DNA from: Actinomycetota bacterium
GTDB taxonomy: Bacteria; Actinomycetota; Actinomycetes; S36-B12; GCA-2699445
Direction: 5' to 3'
Length of the DNA stretch: 64,000 nucleotides
Assembly: GCA_029978705.1 (NCBI GenBank)
Contig: JAPOIY010000003.1
Location: 45,422-109,421, forward strand
Part shown: positions 53,586-63,651 of the stretch, in pieces
Position numbering within the stretch: position 1 is the first letter of the stretch
How the letters are laid out: each line of letters opens with the position of its first letter
The notes under the pieces: model-generated
Told to the model about the DNA's origin: nothing
Seen by the model: the letters and a program-made list of their open reading frames with translations, nothing else
Database searches by the model: none
Translations under genes and position numbers: made by a program

Positions 53586-56419
53586 GAACCGACCCCGGTC
53601 AGCGGCCGTTCCGTCTCACCGGCGGGCTCCGAGGGGGAGACCTCGTCGGCCGGGGTACGCACGAGGGTCACGATCCGGAAGATGAACAACGCCATGAGCC
53701 CGGCCAGGAACGACGGGATGATGGCGATCTCCATGAGGCTGCCGAGGCCGGCGGCGGGACCGCCGGAGATGGCGATGGTGACGGTCATGACGATGGCACC
53801 CATGATCGCCGGCAGACCGTAGCGGCGCAGCCGGGTGAGGGCGGTGACGGCAGCGACGATCATCAGGGCCCACGCGGCCATCACGCCGGGGTTCTGCTGG
53901 GTGTAGGGCACTGCGGCGCGCATCAGCGCGTAGATGACCGCGACGGCGACGCCGCCGAGGAGCAGCGCGATCACACGGCCCCCGGGCCGCAGCCCCGCGC
54001 CGGGCATGCCCGGCGGCAGCCAGACGACGATGCCGCCGACCACCGCGGAGGTGATCACCGCGACATCGAGGTACGGGATCGCCGTGGTGTCGGGGACGAA
54101 GCGGGACGAGATCACCCACGACACGAGGATCCCGGCGAGTGCCACGAGGACGGGCATGACGGGCTTCGTCGCCTCCGCAACGGTCTTGGGCTGCCGGTCC
54201 TGCGGTGGCTCGTGGATGGTCGCGAGGCTCTGCGGGTCACCCTCGATCTGCAGGTGCGGCAGCGCCCGGTTGAGCCACTTGGGCAGCCACCAGGTCGCCT
54301 TCGCGGCGAGCACCATCAGCGCCGGCACCAGCAGGCAGCGCACGATGGTGGCGTCGACGAAGACGGCGGTGGCCATGCCCACGCCGAACAGTTTCGCGAT
54401 CGCATCCGGGGCGAGGAAGATGAACGAAGAGAAGACGACACACATGATGGCTGCGGCCGAGGTCACGACCGCGCCGGTGTCCGCGAGTCCGCGCCGCACC
54501 GAGGTGACCATGTCGCCGGTCTTGGCCCAGTGCTCCTGGAAAGCCGTCAGCAGGAAGACCTCGTAGTCCATGGACAGCCCGAAGAGCACGGCAAACATGA
54601 TCATCGGAACGAAGGTCTCGATGGGGACGAGCCGCTCCATGCCGATGAGGCTCGCGCCCCAGCCGAACTGGAACACCATGACCACCACGCCGTAGGCGGC
54701 GCAGATGGACAGCAGGTTCATGACCGCGGCCTTGATCGGGATCACCAGGGAGCGATAGGCCATCATCAGCAGGAGTCCGGACAGCAGGACCACGCCGCCG
54801 ATGAACACCGGCAGGCTCTGTCCGATCTGGATCGACAGGTCCATCATGATGGCGGTGATGCCGGCGACGTGGGCGTCCATGTCCTCGCCCGTGGTGGCCT
54901 CCGGCAGCACCTCGTTGCGCAGCGTGTCGACGAGTTCCTGGGTCGCGGGGTCCGCGGGCCCGGTCGTGGGGATGACCTGGATGACGGCCACCCCGCCGTC
55001 GGGGCTGACGATCGGCTTGCCCACGTCCTGCACCCCAGGGGTCGCGGCCAGGACCGTGGCCAGCGACGTGAGCCGCTGGTCCTTGGTACGGGGGTCCCCG
55101 CTGCCGGCCTTCAGGTCGGCGTCCTTGGGTGGCGTGGCGGGCCGGTTGAGCTGCAGGGCCACCGCCAGCGGTCCGTTGTAGCCGGGTCCGAACGCCTCGC
55201 TGATCAGGGCCTGGGCCTGGTAGGACGTGGTCGTGGGCGGCGAGTAGGACTGGTCCATCTGCCCGAACATCATCTTGGTGGTGGGCCACGCCATGAGGAG
55301 CAGGACGATGACCGCGCCGATGGCGTAGCGCCAGGGGTGTCCGGTCACCTGGTCGGCGATCCGCGCCCAGATACCCTCGTCCAGATGCTCGTCGTCGTGG
55401 TGGACGTCAGAGGTGTCCTTCTTGGGCAGCACCCGCATCTTGAGCAGCCCGAACATCGCCGGGACCAGGGTGAGTGACGCCATGACCGCGATCAGGACGA
55501 CCACGGCGGCGGCGTACCCCAGCCACGCGAGGAACTGGATCTGGGTCAGGGCCAGTCCGCACACGGCGAGGATCAGGGTGGAGCCCGCGAAGACCATGCC
55601 CGCTCCGGCGGTACCCGCCGTGCGCCCGATCGAGTCGATGACGTCGTAACCCTTGCGCAGCAGGGTCCGGTGGCGCACGACCAGGAACAGGGCGTAGTCG
55701 ATACCCACACCCAGGCCGAGCATGGTGCCCAGGATGGGGGCGGCGTCGGGGATGTAGACCACGCGGCCGAGCAGCCCCACGATCGCCGATCCGATACCTA
55801 CGGCCATGATGGCGCTGAGGAGGGGGACGAAGGCCGCCGCAATGCGGCGCAGGACGAACAGCAGCACGAGAATGGCGAAGAGCAGCCCCACGCCCTCGCT
55901 GGCGCTGGTCTCCTGGGACAGGACCTGCCCCGCGGTGCCGCCGAGCGCCACTTCGCAGTCGGGGGCCTGCTGTTTGGCGGTGTCCAGGATCTGTTGCGCT
56001 GTCGTCTTCTCCTGCAACTGGGCGTCGGCCACCTGGACGTTGAGGATCGCCGTGCCCTTGTCGTCGGACAGCAGGGATGCCTGCTGTGCGGGCCCCGTGA
56101 CCGCGAGGACGCCGGGCACCTTGAGGAGCGCCTGGCGGGTGTCGTGCACGATCTGTTGGCCCGGCGACGTGCCGAGGTCGGTGTTCCCGCACGCCATCAC
56201 CACGGGTTGGGCTCCCGAGGAGGCGCCGGTGAACGCGCGCCCCAGCAGGGTCTGCCCGGCCGCCGCGTCGGTGCCCTCCAGGGTGATCTGCTGGACACCG
56301 GCGGCGGGGAGGCGGTTGTTGAGCACATTGGCCGCGATGAGGGCCACGACCCACAGGGCCAGGACGAGCTTGGCGTGCCGCGCGCACCACGTCGCGAGGA
56401 GGTAGAGGGCGCGGGTCAC
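53582..56419 (-). CDS. MMPL/RND-family transporter with extra C-terminal membrane domain
   Basis: The 945-residue transporter has two repeats of one helix, a large outer loop and five helices. GLGVGIDYALFLVVRHRTLL is the TM4 signature of MMPL proteins, recurring as LFGLSMDYEVFLLTAFQEHW in repeat two. After the second repeat there are about 200 further residues with roughly six more helices (for example VMPVLVALAGILVSWVI and FLAGLMALFIFRIVTLV), an unusual addition. MMPL proteins export lipids, glycolipids or siderophores in actinobacteria. GTG 56419 has CAGGAT 6 nt upstream. It is translationally coupled to the heptad-repeat protein. The substrate is unknown. Confidence 0.88.
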   Translation of the reverse strand: MTRALYLLATWCARHAKLVLALWVVALIAANVLNNRLPAAGVQQITLEGTDAAAGQTLLGRAFTGASSGAQPVVMACGNTDLGTSPGQQIVHDTRQALLKVPGVLAVTGPAQQASLLSDDKGTAILNVQVADAQLQEKTTAQQILDTAKQQAPDCEVALGGTAGQVLSQETSASEGVGLLFAILVLLFVLRRIAAAFVPLLSAIMAVGIGSAIVGLLGRVVYIPDAAPILGTMLGLGVGIDYALFLVVRHRTLLRKGYDVIDSIGRTAGTAGAGMVFAGSTLILAVCGLALTQIQFLAWLGYAAAVVVLIAVMASLTLVPAMFGLLKMRVLPKKDTSDVHHDDEHLDEGIWARIADQVTGHPWRYAIGAVIVLLLMAWPTTKMMFGQMDQSYSPPTTTSYQAQALISEAFGPGYNGPLAVALQLNRPATPPKDADLKAGSGDPRTKDQRLTSLATVLAATPGVQDVGKPIVSPDGGVAVIQVIPTTGPADPATQELVDTLRNEVLPEATTGEDMDAHVAGITAIMMDLSIQIGQSLPVFIGGVVLLSGLLLMMAYRSLVIPIKAAVMNLLSICAAYGVVVMVFQFGWGASLIGMERLVPIETFVPMIMFAVLFGLSMDYEVFLLTAFQEHWAKTGDMVTSVRRGLADTGAVVTSAAAIMCVVFSSFIFLAPDAIAKLFGVGMATAVFVDATIVRCLLVPALMVLAAKATWWLPKWLNRALPHLQIEGDPQSLATIHEPPQDRQPKTVAEATKPVMPVLVALAGILVSWVISSRFVPDTTAIPYLDVAVITSAVVGGIVVWLPPGMPGAGLRPGGRVIALLLGGVAVAVIYALMRAAVPYTQQNPGVMAAWALMIVAAVTALTRLRRYGLPAIMGAIVMTVTIAISGGPAAGLGSLMEIAIIPSFLAGLMALFIFRIVTLVRTPADEVSPSEPAGETERPLTGVGS

Positions 56420-56425
56420 GGGAGA

Positions 56426-56431
56426 ATCCTG
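56426..56431 (-). promoter_or_regulatory. -10 CAGGAT, leaderless MMPL operon
   Basis: CAGGAT, tctccc, GTG on the minus strand (6-nt spacer). Confidence 0.4.
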
Positions 56432-56596
56432 CCGGGCTGTGCCGTCCGGCGGGGGAGGTGTCCGAAATCTCCCCCGAGCGGGACGGAGGGGGAGGGCGGG
56501 ATCACCCCCTCAGCCTAGGCGGGATCCGGCCGGACCGGGCCCGCTCCCCGGATTCGCAGCGCGGTTCGGAACCGCGCCATTCCCACGACTGTTCAC

Positions 56597-56602
56597 TATC
56601 GT
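56597..56602 (+). promoter_or_regulatory. -10 TATCGT before MFS gene 1
   Basis: TATCGT, ggcgctc, GTG 56610 (7-nt spacer). It supports this start over the tracked one 171 nt upstream. The 190 nt between the two divergent starts hold no other gene that I can see. Confidence 0.4.
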
Positions 56603-56609
56603 GGCGCTC

Positions 56610-57905
56610 GTGAGCGGGACGACGGCGGCGCGACGGCGACTGGTCGGCTACCTGGGCGTCAGTTTCCTGTCGTCGCTGGGCAGTGCCGCCGCGCTGCTGG
56701 GGTCCACGATCGTGTCCAGCGAGGCGGGCGCCGCGGGCGGGCTGGCGGCCACGTACACCGCCCTCATGCTCGCCCTGGGCTTCGGCGTCGCGTCCGTCGT
56801 CACTCCCTACGCCGGCGTCCTCGCCCACCGGTTCGGCACCCGCCGGGTGAGTTGGGGGGCGACGGGCGTCACGGTGCTGGCCTACCTGGTCCTGTCGCTC
56901 CTGATCCAGGCAGGTGTGCCCGGCTTCCCCGCCCTGCTCCTGGTGATGCCGTTCATCGGTGCGGCCGGCGGGATCGGTCACGTCGTGGGCCCGGCCGTCG
57001 TCGTCGCCTACTGCGAGGGGCAGGAGATCTCCCGCGCGGAGGGGTGGACGTCCATGACGTCGGGTCTGGCCTGGGTCGTCGGCGGGCTGGTGGGCGGAGT
57101 GGTGATCGACGCGGTGGGGGCCCCCAGTGCCTTCTTGCTGAACGTCGTGCTCTCGGTTCCTCTGGTACTCATGGTGGCCCTCGTCCCCCCGACCGTCCCC
57201 GTGGCCACCCCCGCGGCCCAGGCACGCCCCTGGCGCTCGATGGTGACGTCCCTGCGCACCAACCACCGCCTCGTGCGGGCCTGCCTTCTGGGGATCGCGA
57301 CCGCGGCCTTCGTCGGTCCCTTCGTGTCGATGGTCGTGCCGATCACCCGGGCGGCGGGCCACGACCTCGCGATCCACGCCGGCCTCATCCTGGCGGCGAT
57401 CTCCCTGGGCACCGTCCTGTCGCCCGTCCCGTTGCGCCGCATCGGGACGCGGCACGGTCCCCTGCGCTCAGCGAGTGTGCTGGCGCTCGTCTGCGGGATC
57501 ATCCTGGTGATCCTCGCGGCCACGATCTCCCTGTACAACGGACCCACCCAGCTCGTCGGGGTCATTGCCTTCGCCATCGTCTTCGGCGCCGCGCAGTCCT
57601 CGTCGGGCAACCTCCTGGTCCAGGACGCCGCCGATGCCGCGGAGGACGACGCCCACAAACAGCAGGTGCTGGCCGCCTATTTCCTGTTCGCGGGGCTGGG
57701 AACGCCGATCGGTAGTCTGGTCTGGGCTCATCTGGCCCGTACCCTGACCGTGCCGTGGCTGCTGTTCTGCGTCGGGTTCGCGGTCGTGGTCGTGGGTGCC
57801 GCGATGCTGCTGTGGCTCAACCGGCTCGGCATCCACCGGCCACCGGCGCTCAAGACGGTCCCGCCCGCGCACCCGGTCACACCGCAGCACCGCCGCCTGC
57901 CGTGA
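56610..57905 (+). CDS. MFS transporter, paralogue 1
   Basis: The 431-residue protein has about 12 transmembrane helices. LVGYLGVSFLSSLGSAAALLGSTIVSSEAGAAGGLAATYT opens the first half, and AHRFGTRRVSWGATG is the MFS loop 2-3 motif. The second half starts RSMVTSLRTNHRLVRACLLG. It is clearly paralogous to the next gene, which lies tail to tail 4 nt away. Conserved matches include SSGNLLVQDAADAAE against QSGGNLLVQDAADSAE. The substrate is unknown. The position beside ilvBNC is not evidence of amino acid export. Confidence 0.82.
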   Translation: MSGTTAARRRLVGYLGVSFLSSLGSAAALLGSTIVSSEAGAAGGLAATYTALMLALGFGVASVVTPYAGVLAHRFGTRRVSWGATGVTVLAYLVLSLLIQAGVPGFPALLLVMPFIGAAGGIGHVVGPAVVVAYCEGQEISRAEGWTSMTSGLAWVVGGLVGGVVIDAVGAPSAFLLNVVLSVPLVLMVALVPPTVPVATPAAQARPWRSMVTSLRTNHRLVRACLLGIATAAFVGPFVSMVVPITRAAGHDLAIHAGLILAAISLGTVLSPVPLRRIGTRHGPLRSASVLALVCGIILVILAATISLYNGPTQLVGVIAFAIVFGAAQSSSGNLLVQDAADAAEDDAHKQQVLAAYFLFAGLGTPIGSLVWAHLARTLTVPWLLFCVGFAVVVVGAAMLLWLNRLGIHRPPALKTVPPAHPVTPQHRRLP

Positions 57906-57909
57906 CGCG

Positions 57910-59226
57910 TCAGTGCCACATCCGCTGGATCAGCGGGATCCCGTGGGCGTGCTGCCGCTTCTCGTGTTTCGCGACGGCGGGAGGAGCCGACACCCCCTGT
58001 CGCGTCAGCAGGATGACGTTGACGATGACGAAGAGGACCATGATGCCGCCCGCGACGGCGAAGAGGAAGGGCACGGACGTGGCGTCGATCGTGCGGCCCC
58101 ACAGTAGGGTCCCGATCGGGGTGCCGATACCGGTGATCAGGAAGAACACGGCGAGGTTCTGCTGTTCGTGTTCGATGGTCTCCGCCGAGTCCGCCGCGTC
58201 CTGGACCAGGAGGTTCCCGCCCGACTGCGACAGGGCCCCGTAGATGACGGCGAAGGCAGCGATGGCGGCCAACTGCAGGTTCTGGGTGAACAGGACGGCC
58301 ACCACTCCCAGGATCACCAGGACGACACCGGTCACGGCATACGAGTAGCCGGACGCGCGCAGGGGCCCCATCCGGGAGCCGAGCCGGTAGACGGGGGAGG
58401 GCGACAGGATGGCGCCGAAGGAGATCGCCGCCAGGATGAAGCCGGCGTGGATCGCCAGGTTGTGGTCCAGGTCCTGGGTCACGGGAACCACCATGGAGGC
58501 CAGCGGCGCCACCAGGGCGGCCGCGAGGAGGCCCAGGACGCTCGCGCGGCGCAGCCTCTTGTTGGTGCGCATCGACGTGACCAGCGACCGCCACGGGTGC
58601 TTCGCGGGCGTCGGGCGGGCGGGCTCCCGCTCCGGAGTGATGAGGAGCACCACGAGGAGGTAGGGGATCGACAGCAGGGTGTTCGCCGCGAAGCCGGCGA
58701 TGACCCCGTAGCTGTCGATCACCACTGCCCCGACGATCGCCCCGATCACCCACGCGGCCCCGGCGGCCACCGACGCCTTGGTCTCAGCCGATGCCAGGTC
58801 CTCGTGGGCCAGGTACCCCTGCAGGACCGCCGGGTACAGGGCACGGGAGATGCCGCCGACGGCGCCCAGCAGCGGGGTGCCGAGCAGCAGCAGTGGGTAT
58901 CCCGGCAGTCCGATGAGTAGACCCGCCGTCAGGAGACCGTAGAGCAGCACGTTCGCGCCCACGGCGGTGCCGTAGACGCGTCGGGTGCCCCAGCGGGCGG
59001 CCAGGGCCGGGCCGTAGGGAGTCGTCACGGACGCCGCGATGAGGTTCAGCGCCAGCATGATGGACGTGTAGGTCGCCGCGAGTCCCCCGCTGCTGCCGGT
59101 GTCGCTGGCCAGCACGGTCGACGCCAGCAGCGCCATGACGCTGCCCAGCGACGAGAGCAACGTCGAGCCGAGGAAGAACGTCAGGAGGCGGCCCGACTTC
59201 GTCGGCGCCGCAGCGGGAGTGGTCAC
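57910..59226 (-). CDS. MFS transporter, paralogue 2
   Basis: The 438-residue, 12-helix protein parallels MFS gene 1 throughout (GLAATYTSIMLALNLIAASVTTPYGPALAARWGTRRV against GLAATYTALMLALGFGVASVVTPYAGVLAHRFGTRRV). GTG 59226 has TATCGT 5 nt upstream. It diverges from the ilvB leader, with only 25 nt between its -10 and the -35 of ilvB, so the promoters may interfere or share control. The substrate is unknown. Confidence 0.82.
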   Translation of the reverse strand: MTTPAAAPTKSGRLLTFFLGSTLLSSLGSVMALLASTVLASDTGSSGGLAATYTSIMLALNLIAASVTTPYGPALAARWGTRRVYGTAVGANVLLYGLLTAGLLIGLPGYPLLLLGTPLLGAVGGISRALYPAVLQGYLAHEDLASAETKASVAAGAAWVIGAIVGAVVIDSYGVIAGFAANTLLSIPYLLVVLLITPEREPARPTPAKHPWRSLVTSMRTNKRLRRASVLGLLAAALVAPLASMVVPVTQDLDHNLAIHAGFILAAISFGAILSPSPVYRLGSRMGPLRASGYSYAVTGVVLVILGVVAVLFTQNLQLAAIAAFAVIYGALSQSGGNLLVQDAADSAETIEHEQQNLAVFFLITGIGTPIGTLLWGRTIDATSVPFLFAVAGGIMVLFVIVNVILLTRQGVSAPPAVAKHEKRQHAHGIPLIQRMWH

Positions 59227-59231
59227 ACGGC

Positions 59232-59237
59232 ACGATA
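59232..59237 (-). promoter_or_regulatory. -10 TATCGT before MFS gene 2
   Basis: TATCGT, gccgt, GTG on the minus strand (5-nt spacer). Confidence 0.35.
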
Positions 59238-59262
59238 CCGTCGGGATGCGGGGCCCGCGGAC

Positions 59263-59291
59263 TTGACGTGGACCGCGCCGGGGAGCATATT
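59263..59291 (+). promoter_or_regulatory. ilvB promoter, TTGACG-17-CATATT
   Basis: The -35 TTGACG (59263-59268) and the -10 CATATT (59286-59291) are separated by exactly 17 nt. It is the best sigma-70-type promoter in the window. The predicted transcript start, 6-7 nt after the -10, coincides with the GTG of the leader peptide. Confidence 0.8.
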
Positions 59292-59297
59292 GACAGC

Positions 59298-59327
59298 GTG
59301 CGAATCCCTCGCCTTGTAGTTGGATAG
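59298..59327 (+). CDS. ilvB attenuator leader peptide MRIPRLVVG
   Basis: GTG CGA ATC CCT CGC CTT GTA GTT GGA TAG encodes nine residues with Ile, Leu, Val and Val, that is, four of nine are the end-products of the pathway below. The GTG is 6 nt after the -10, so the peptide is probably read from a leaderless transcript. The stop codon touches a perfect hairpin. This is the classic arrangement of branched-chain amino acid attenuation known for ilvB leaders of actinobacteria. It is too short for the ORF track. Confidence 0.8.
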   Translation: MRIPRLVVG

Positions 59328-59351
59328 CGCGTCGGCCCCGAGCCGACGCGC
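59327..59351 (+). promoter_or_regulatory. Attenuator hairpin upstream of terminator
   Basis: GCGCGTCGGC - CCCGA - GCCGACGCGC is a perfect 10-bp stem that begins at the last base of the leader peptide stop. Bases 59333-59338 (CGGCCC) can instead pair with 59371-59376 (GGGCCG), part of which is needed for the terminator. So an alternative fold exists. Confidence 0.7.
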
Positions 59352-59386
59352 AACCCTCCGGTGCCCCAACGGGCCGGGGGGTTTTT
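59352..59386 (+). terminator. Attenuator terminator before ilvB
   Basis: AACCCTCCGG and CCGGGGGGTT form a 10-bp arm (one T-G wobble) enclosing a small GCCC/GGGC-type inner stem. The right arm runs into TTTTT. It lies between the leader peptide and the ilvB ATG, so read-through is required for ilvB expression. Confidence 0.85.
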
Positions 59387-59408
59387 CGTTTCCGAGACAG
59401 GAGAAGTG

Positions 59409-61151
59409 ATGACCGAGCAGATCACGGGTTCGGAGAGCCTGGTGCGCGCTCTGGAACATGCCGGTGTCGAGGTGGTCTTCGGCATCCCCGGGGGCGCGAT
59501 CCTGCCGGCCTACGACCCGATCATGGACTCCACCCAGATCCGCCACATCCTCGTGCGCCACGAGCAGGGAGCCGGACATGCTGCCGAGGGCTACGCCACG
59601 GCCACCGGCAAGGTGGGGGTCTGCATGGCCACGTCGGGTCCCGGCGCCACCAATCTGGTCACCGCCATCGCCGACGCCTACATGGACTCGGTTCCGATCG
59701 TGGCCATCACCGGCCAGGTGCCCAGCGCCGCCATCGGCACCGACGCCTTCCAGGAGGCCGACATCCGCGGCATCACGATGCCGGTCACCAAACACAACTA
59801 CCTGATCACCGACCCCGACGAGATCCCGCAGGCCATCGCCGAGGCCTTCCACGTCGCGGCGACGGGGCGACCCGGGCCCGTCCTGGTCGACATCAGCAAG
59901 GACGCCCTGCAGGGGATGACGACGTTCCGGTGGCCGGGCCAGGTGCAGCTGCCGGGCTACAAGCCCACCACGACGCCTCATGCGCGGCAGGTGCGCCAGG
60001 CCGCCAAGATGATCGTGGCCGCCGAACGGCCCGTGCTCTACGTCGGGGGCGGCGTCGTGAAGGCCGACGCGGCCGAGGACCTGTACCGGCTGGCCGAGCT
60101 GACCGGGATCCCCGTGGTCACCACCCTCATGGCACGTGGGGCGTTCCCCGACGGGCACCGGCAGAACCTCGGGATGCCGGGCATGCACGGCACGGTCGCG
60201 GCCGTGGGCGCCCTGCAGCAGGCCGATCTCCTGATCGCCGTGGGCACCCGCTTCGACGACCGGGTGACCGGGAAGCTGTCGTCGTTCGCCCCGTCGGCGC
60301 GGGTGATCCACGCCGACATCGACCCGGCGGAGATCGGCAAGAACAAACCCGTCGACGTCCCGATCGTCGGGGACGCCAAGGCCAGCATCATCGCGCTCAC
60401 CGACGCGATCCAGGCCCAGCTCGACAGTGGGGCGCAGCCCGACTACACCGACTGGTGGCGCACGATCGACCACTGGACCGGAACGTACCCGCTGGGCTAC
60501 GACGTGCCCGACGACGGCAGCCTCTCGCCGCAGTACGTCATCGAACGGCTGTCCGCGATCGCCGGGCCCGAGGCCATCTACGCCGCGGGTGTCGGTCAGC
60601 ACCAGATGTGGTCGGCCCAGTTCATCGACTTCCAGCACCCGCGCACCTGGCTGAACTCCGGCGGCGCGGGCACCATGGGCTACGCGGTCCCGGCGGCGAT
60701 GGGCGCGAAGGTGGGGCGCCCCGACGCGACCGTCTGGGCAGTCGACGGTGACGGGTGTTTCCAGATGACCAACCAGGAACTGGCCACCTGCACCATCAAC
60801 GACATCCCCATCAAGGTCGCCTTGATCAACAACGGGGCGCTCGGCATGGTGCGGCAGTGGCAGACGCTGTTCTACAACGAGCGGTACTCCAACACCGACC
60901 TGAACACCCACATGTTCCCCGACTTCGTCAAACTCGCCGAGGCCTACGGGTGCGTCGGGCTGCGGTGTGACACCGCCGCCGACGTCGATGCCGTGATCGA
61001 GAAGGCGATGGCCGTCACCGACCGGCCCGTCGTGATCGACTTCCAGGTGCACAAGGACGCCATGGTGTGGCCCATGGTGGCGGCCGGGGCGAGCAACGAC
61101 GACATCCAGCACGCACGCGACATGGCCCCCCAGTGGGCCCGGGAGGACTGA
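59409..61151 (+). CDS. ilvB: Acetolactate synthase large subunit
   Basis: IlvB is the ThDP-dependent catalytic subunit forming acetolactate and acetohydroxybutyrate. The 580-residue protein starts at ATG 59409 behind AGGAGAA. It shows [14 protein letters not shown], the catalytic glutamate in [36 protein letters not shown], the FAD region [18 protein letters not shown], and the ThDP motif [16 protein letters not shown] with [12 protein letters not shown]. Length is normal. ilvN follows after 2 nt. Expression is predicted to be attenuated by charged Leu/Val/Ile tRNA through the leader. Confidence 0.97.
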   Translation: MTEQITGSESLVRALEHAGVEVVFGIPGGAILPAYDPIMDSTQIRHILVRHEQGAGHAAEGYATATGKVGVCMATSGPGATNLVTAIADAYMDSVPIVAITGQVPSAAIGTDAFQEADIRGITMPVTKHNYLITDPDEIPQAIAEAFHVAATGRPGPVLVDISKDALQGMTTFRWPGQVQLPGYKPTTTPHARQVRQAAKMIVAAERPVLYVGGGVVKADAAEDLYRLAELTGIPVVTTLMARGAFPDGHRQNLGMPGMHGTVAAVGALQQADLLIAVGTRFDDRVTGKLSSFAPSARVIHADIDPAEIGKNKPVDVPIVGDAKASIIALTDAIQAQLDSGAQPDYTDWWRTIDHWTGTYPLGYDVPDDGSLSPQYVIERLSAIAGPEAIYAAGVGQHQMWSAQFIDFQHPRTWLNSGGAGTMGYAVPAAMGAKVGRPDATVWAVDGDGCFQMTNQELATCTINDIPIKVALINNGALGMVRQWQTLFYNERYSNTDLNTHMFPDFVKLAEAYGCVGLRCDTAADVDAVIEKAMAVTDRPVVIDFQVHKDAMVWPMVAAGASNDDIQHARDMAPQWARED

Positions 61152-61153
61152 TC

Positions 61154-62797
<1,644 letters not shown>

Positions 62798-62857
62798 CCG
62801 GCCATCGTCCTGGCCGGAACTCGTCGCGACCTGTGGACACGAACCGCCCCCGTGCGG

Positions 62858-62863
62858 TGGGAT
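62858..62863 (+). promoter_or_regulatory. Possible -10 TGGGAT before VOC gene
   Basis: TGGGAT, ggcgcc, ATG 62870 (6-nt spacer). The hexamer is weaker than the others because it lacks A at position 2. Confidence 0.25.
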
Positions 62864-62869
62864 GGCGCC

Positions 62870-63637
62870 ATGAGCACCGACACCTCCTGGCCCCCCGGGG
62901 TGCCCTGCTGGGCCGACCTGATGATCCCCGACCCCGACGCGGTGAAGCCGTTCTACACCGCCGTCCTCGGCTGGGCGTTCGACGAGCAGCAGGAGCCGTT
63001 CGGCGGCTATGTCATGGCGACCAAGGGGGGAGCTCCCGTCGCGGGCCTCGGCCCGATGAACGCGGCCTCCCGGGCCGGGTGGACCCTCTACTTCGCGTCC
63101 GGGAACGCGGACGCGACCGCCGCCAAGGTCACCGCGGGGTCGGGAGTCCTGTTCGGCGAGCCCGTCGACGTGGGCGACCTGGGTCGCATGTTCGTGGCCA
63201 CCGACCCCACCGGGGCGGTGTTCGGCGTGTGGCAGGCCAGGTCCTTCGCAGGCGCCGGGCGCAGCAACGAACCCGGGGCCCTCACGTGGGAGGATCTGCG
63301 GTCCACCGACCCCGACGCGGCGCGCACGTTCTACGCGGGGGTCTTCGACTTCACCTACGACACCGTGACCGGCGCTCCCGCCGACTACACGACCTTCGCG
63401 ACAGCCGCCGACCCGCGGCCGCGCGGCGGCATGGGCGGGGCCTCCGGCTCCGACGGGGCACAGTCGCACTGGCTGGTCTACTTCGGGGTGGCCGACACCG
63501 CGGCTGCGGTCGAGGCCGCCACCGCCAACGGCGGTGCCGCCCCGGTGCCCGCCTTCGACACCCCGTGGGGCGCCATGGCCGGTCTCACCGACCCGGCCGG
63601 GGCCGCGTTCTACGTGGTGCAGATGCCGGAGTCCTGA
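62870..63637 (+). CDS. Double-domain VOC (glyoxalase-fold) protein
   Basis: The 255-residue protein holds two VOC domains. The first begins PGVPCWADLMIPDPDAVKPFYTAVLGWAFDEQ and ends near FVATDPTGAVFGVWQAR. The second begins GALTWEDLRSTDPDAARTFYAGVFDFTYDTV and ends LTDPAGAAFYVVQMPES. Such tandem proteins in actinobacteria are often annotated as glyoxalase- or hydroxylase-like, but the classical metal ligands are not all evident and no reaction can be assigned. ATG 62870 is chosen over the tracked start on the basis of spacing to the -10-like hexamer. It is convergent with the SDR gene. Confidence 0.85.
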   Translation: MSTDTSWPPGVPCWADLMIPDPDAVKPFYTAVLGWAFDEQQEPFGGYVMATKGGAPVAGLGPMNAASRAGWTLYFASGNADATAAKVTAGSGVLFGEPVDVGDLGRMFVATDPTGAVFGVWQARSFAGAGRSNEPGALTWEDLRSTDPDAARTFYAGVFDFTYDTVTGAPADYTTFATAADPRPRGGMGGASGSDGAQSHWLVYFGVADTAAAVEAATANGGAAPVPAFDTPWGAMAGLTDPAGAAFYVVQMPES

Positions 63638-63651
63638 CCCACCCGGCGCAC

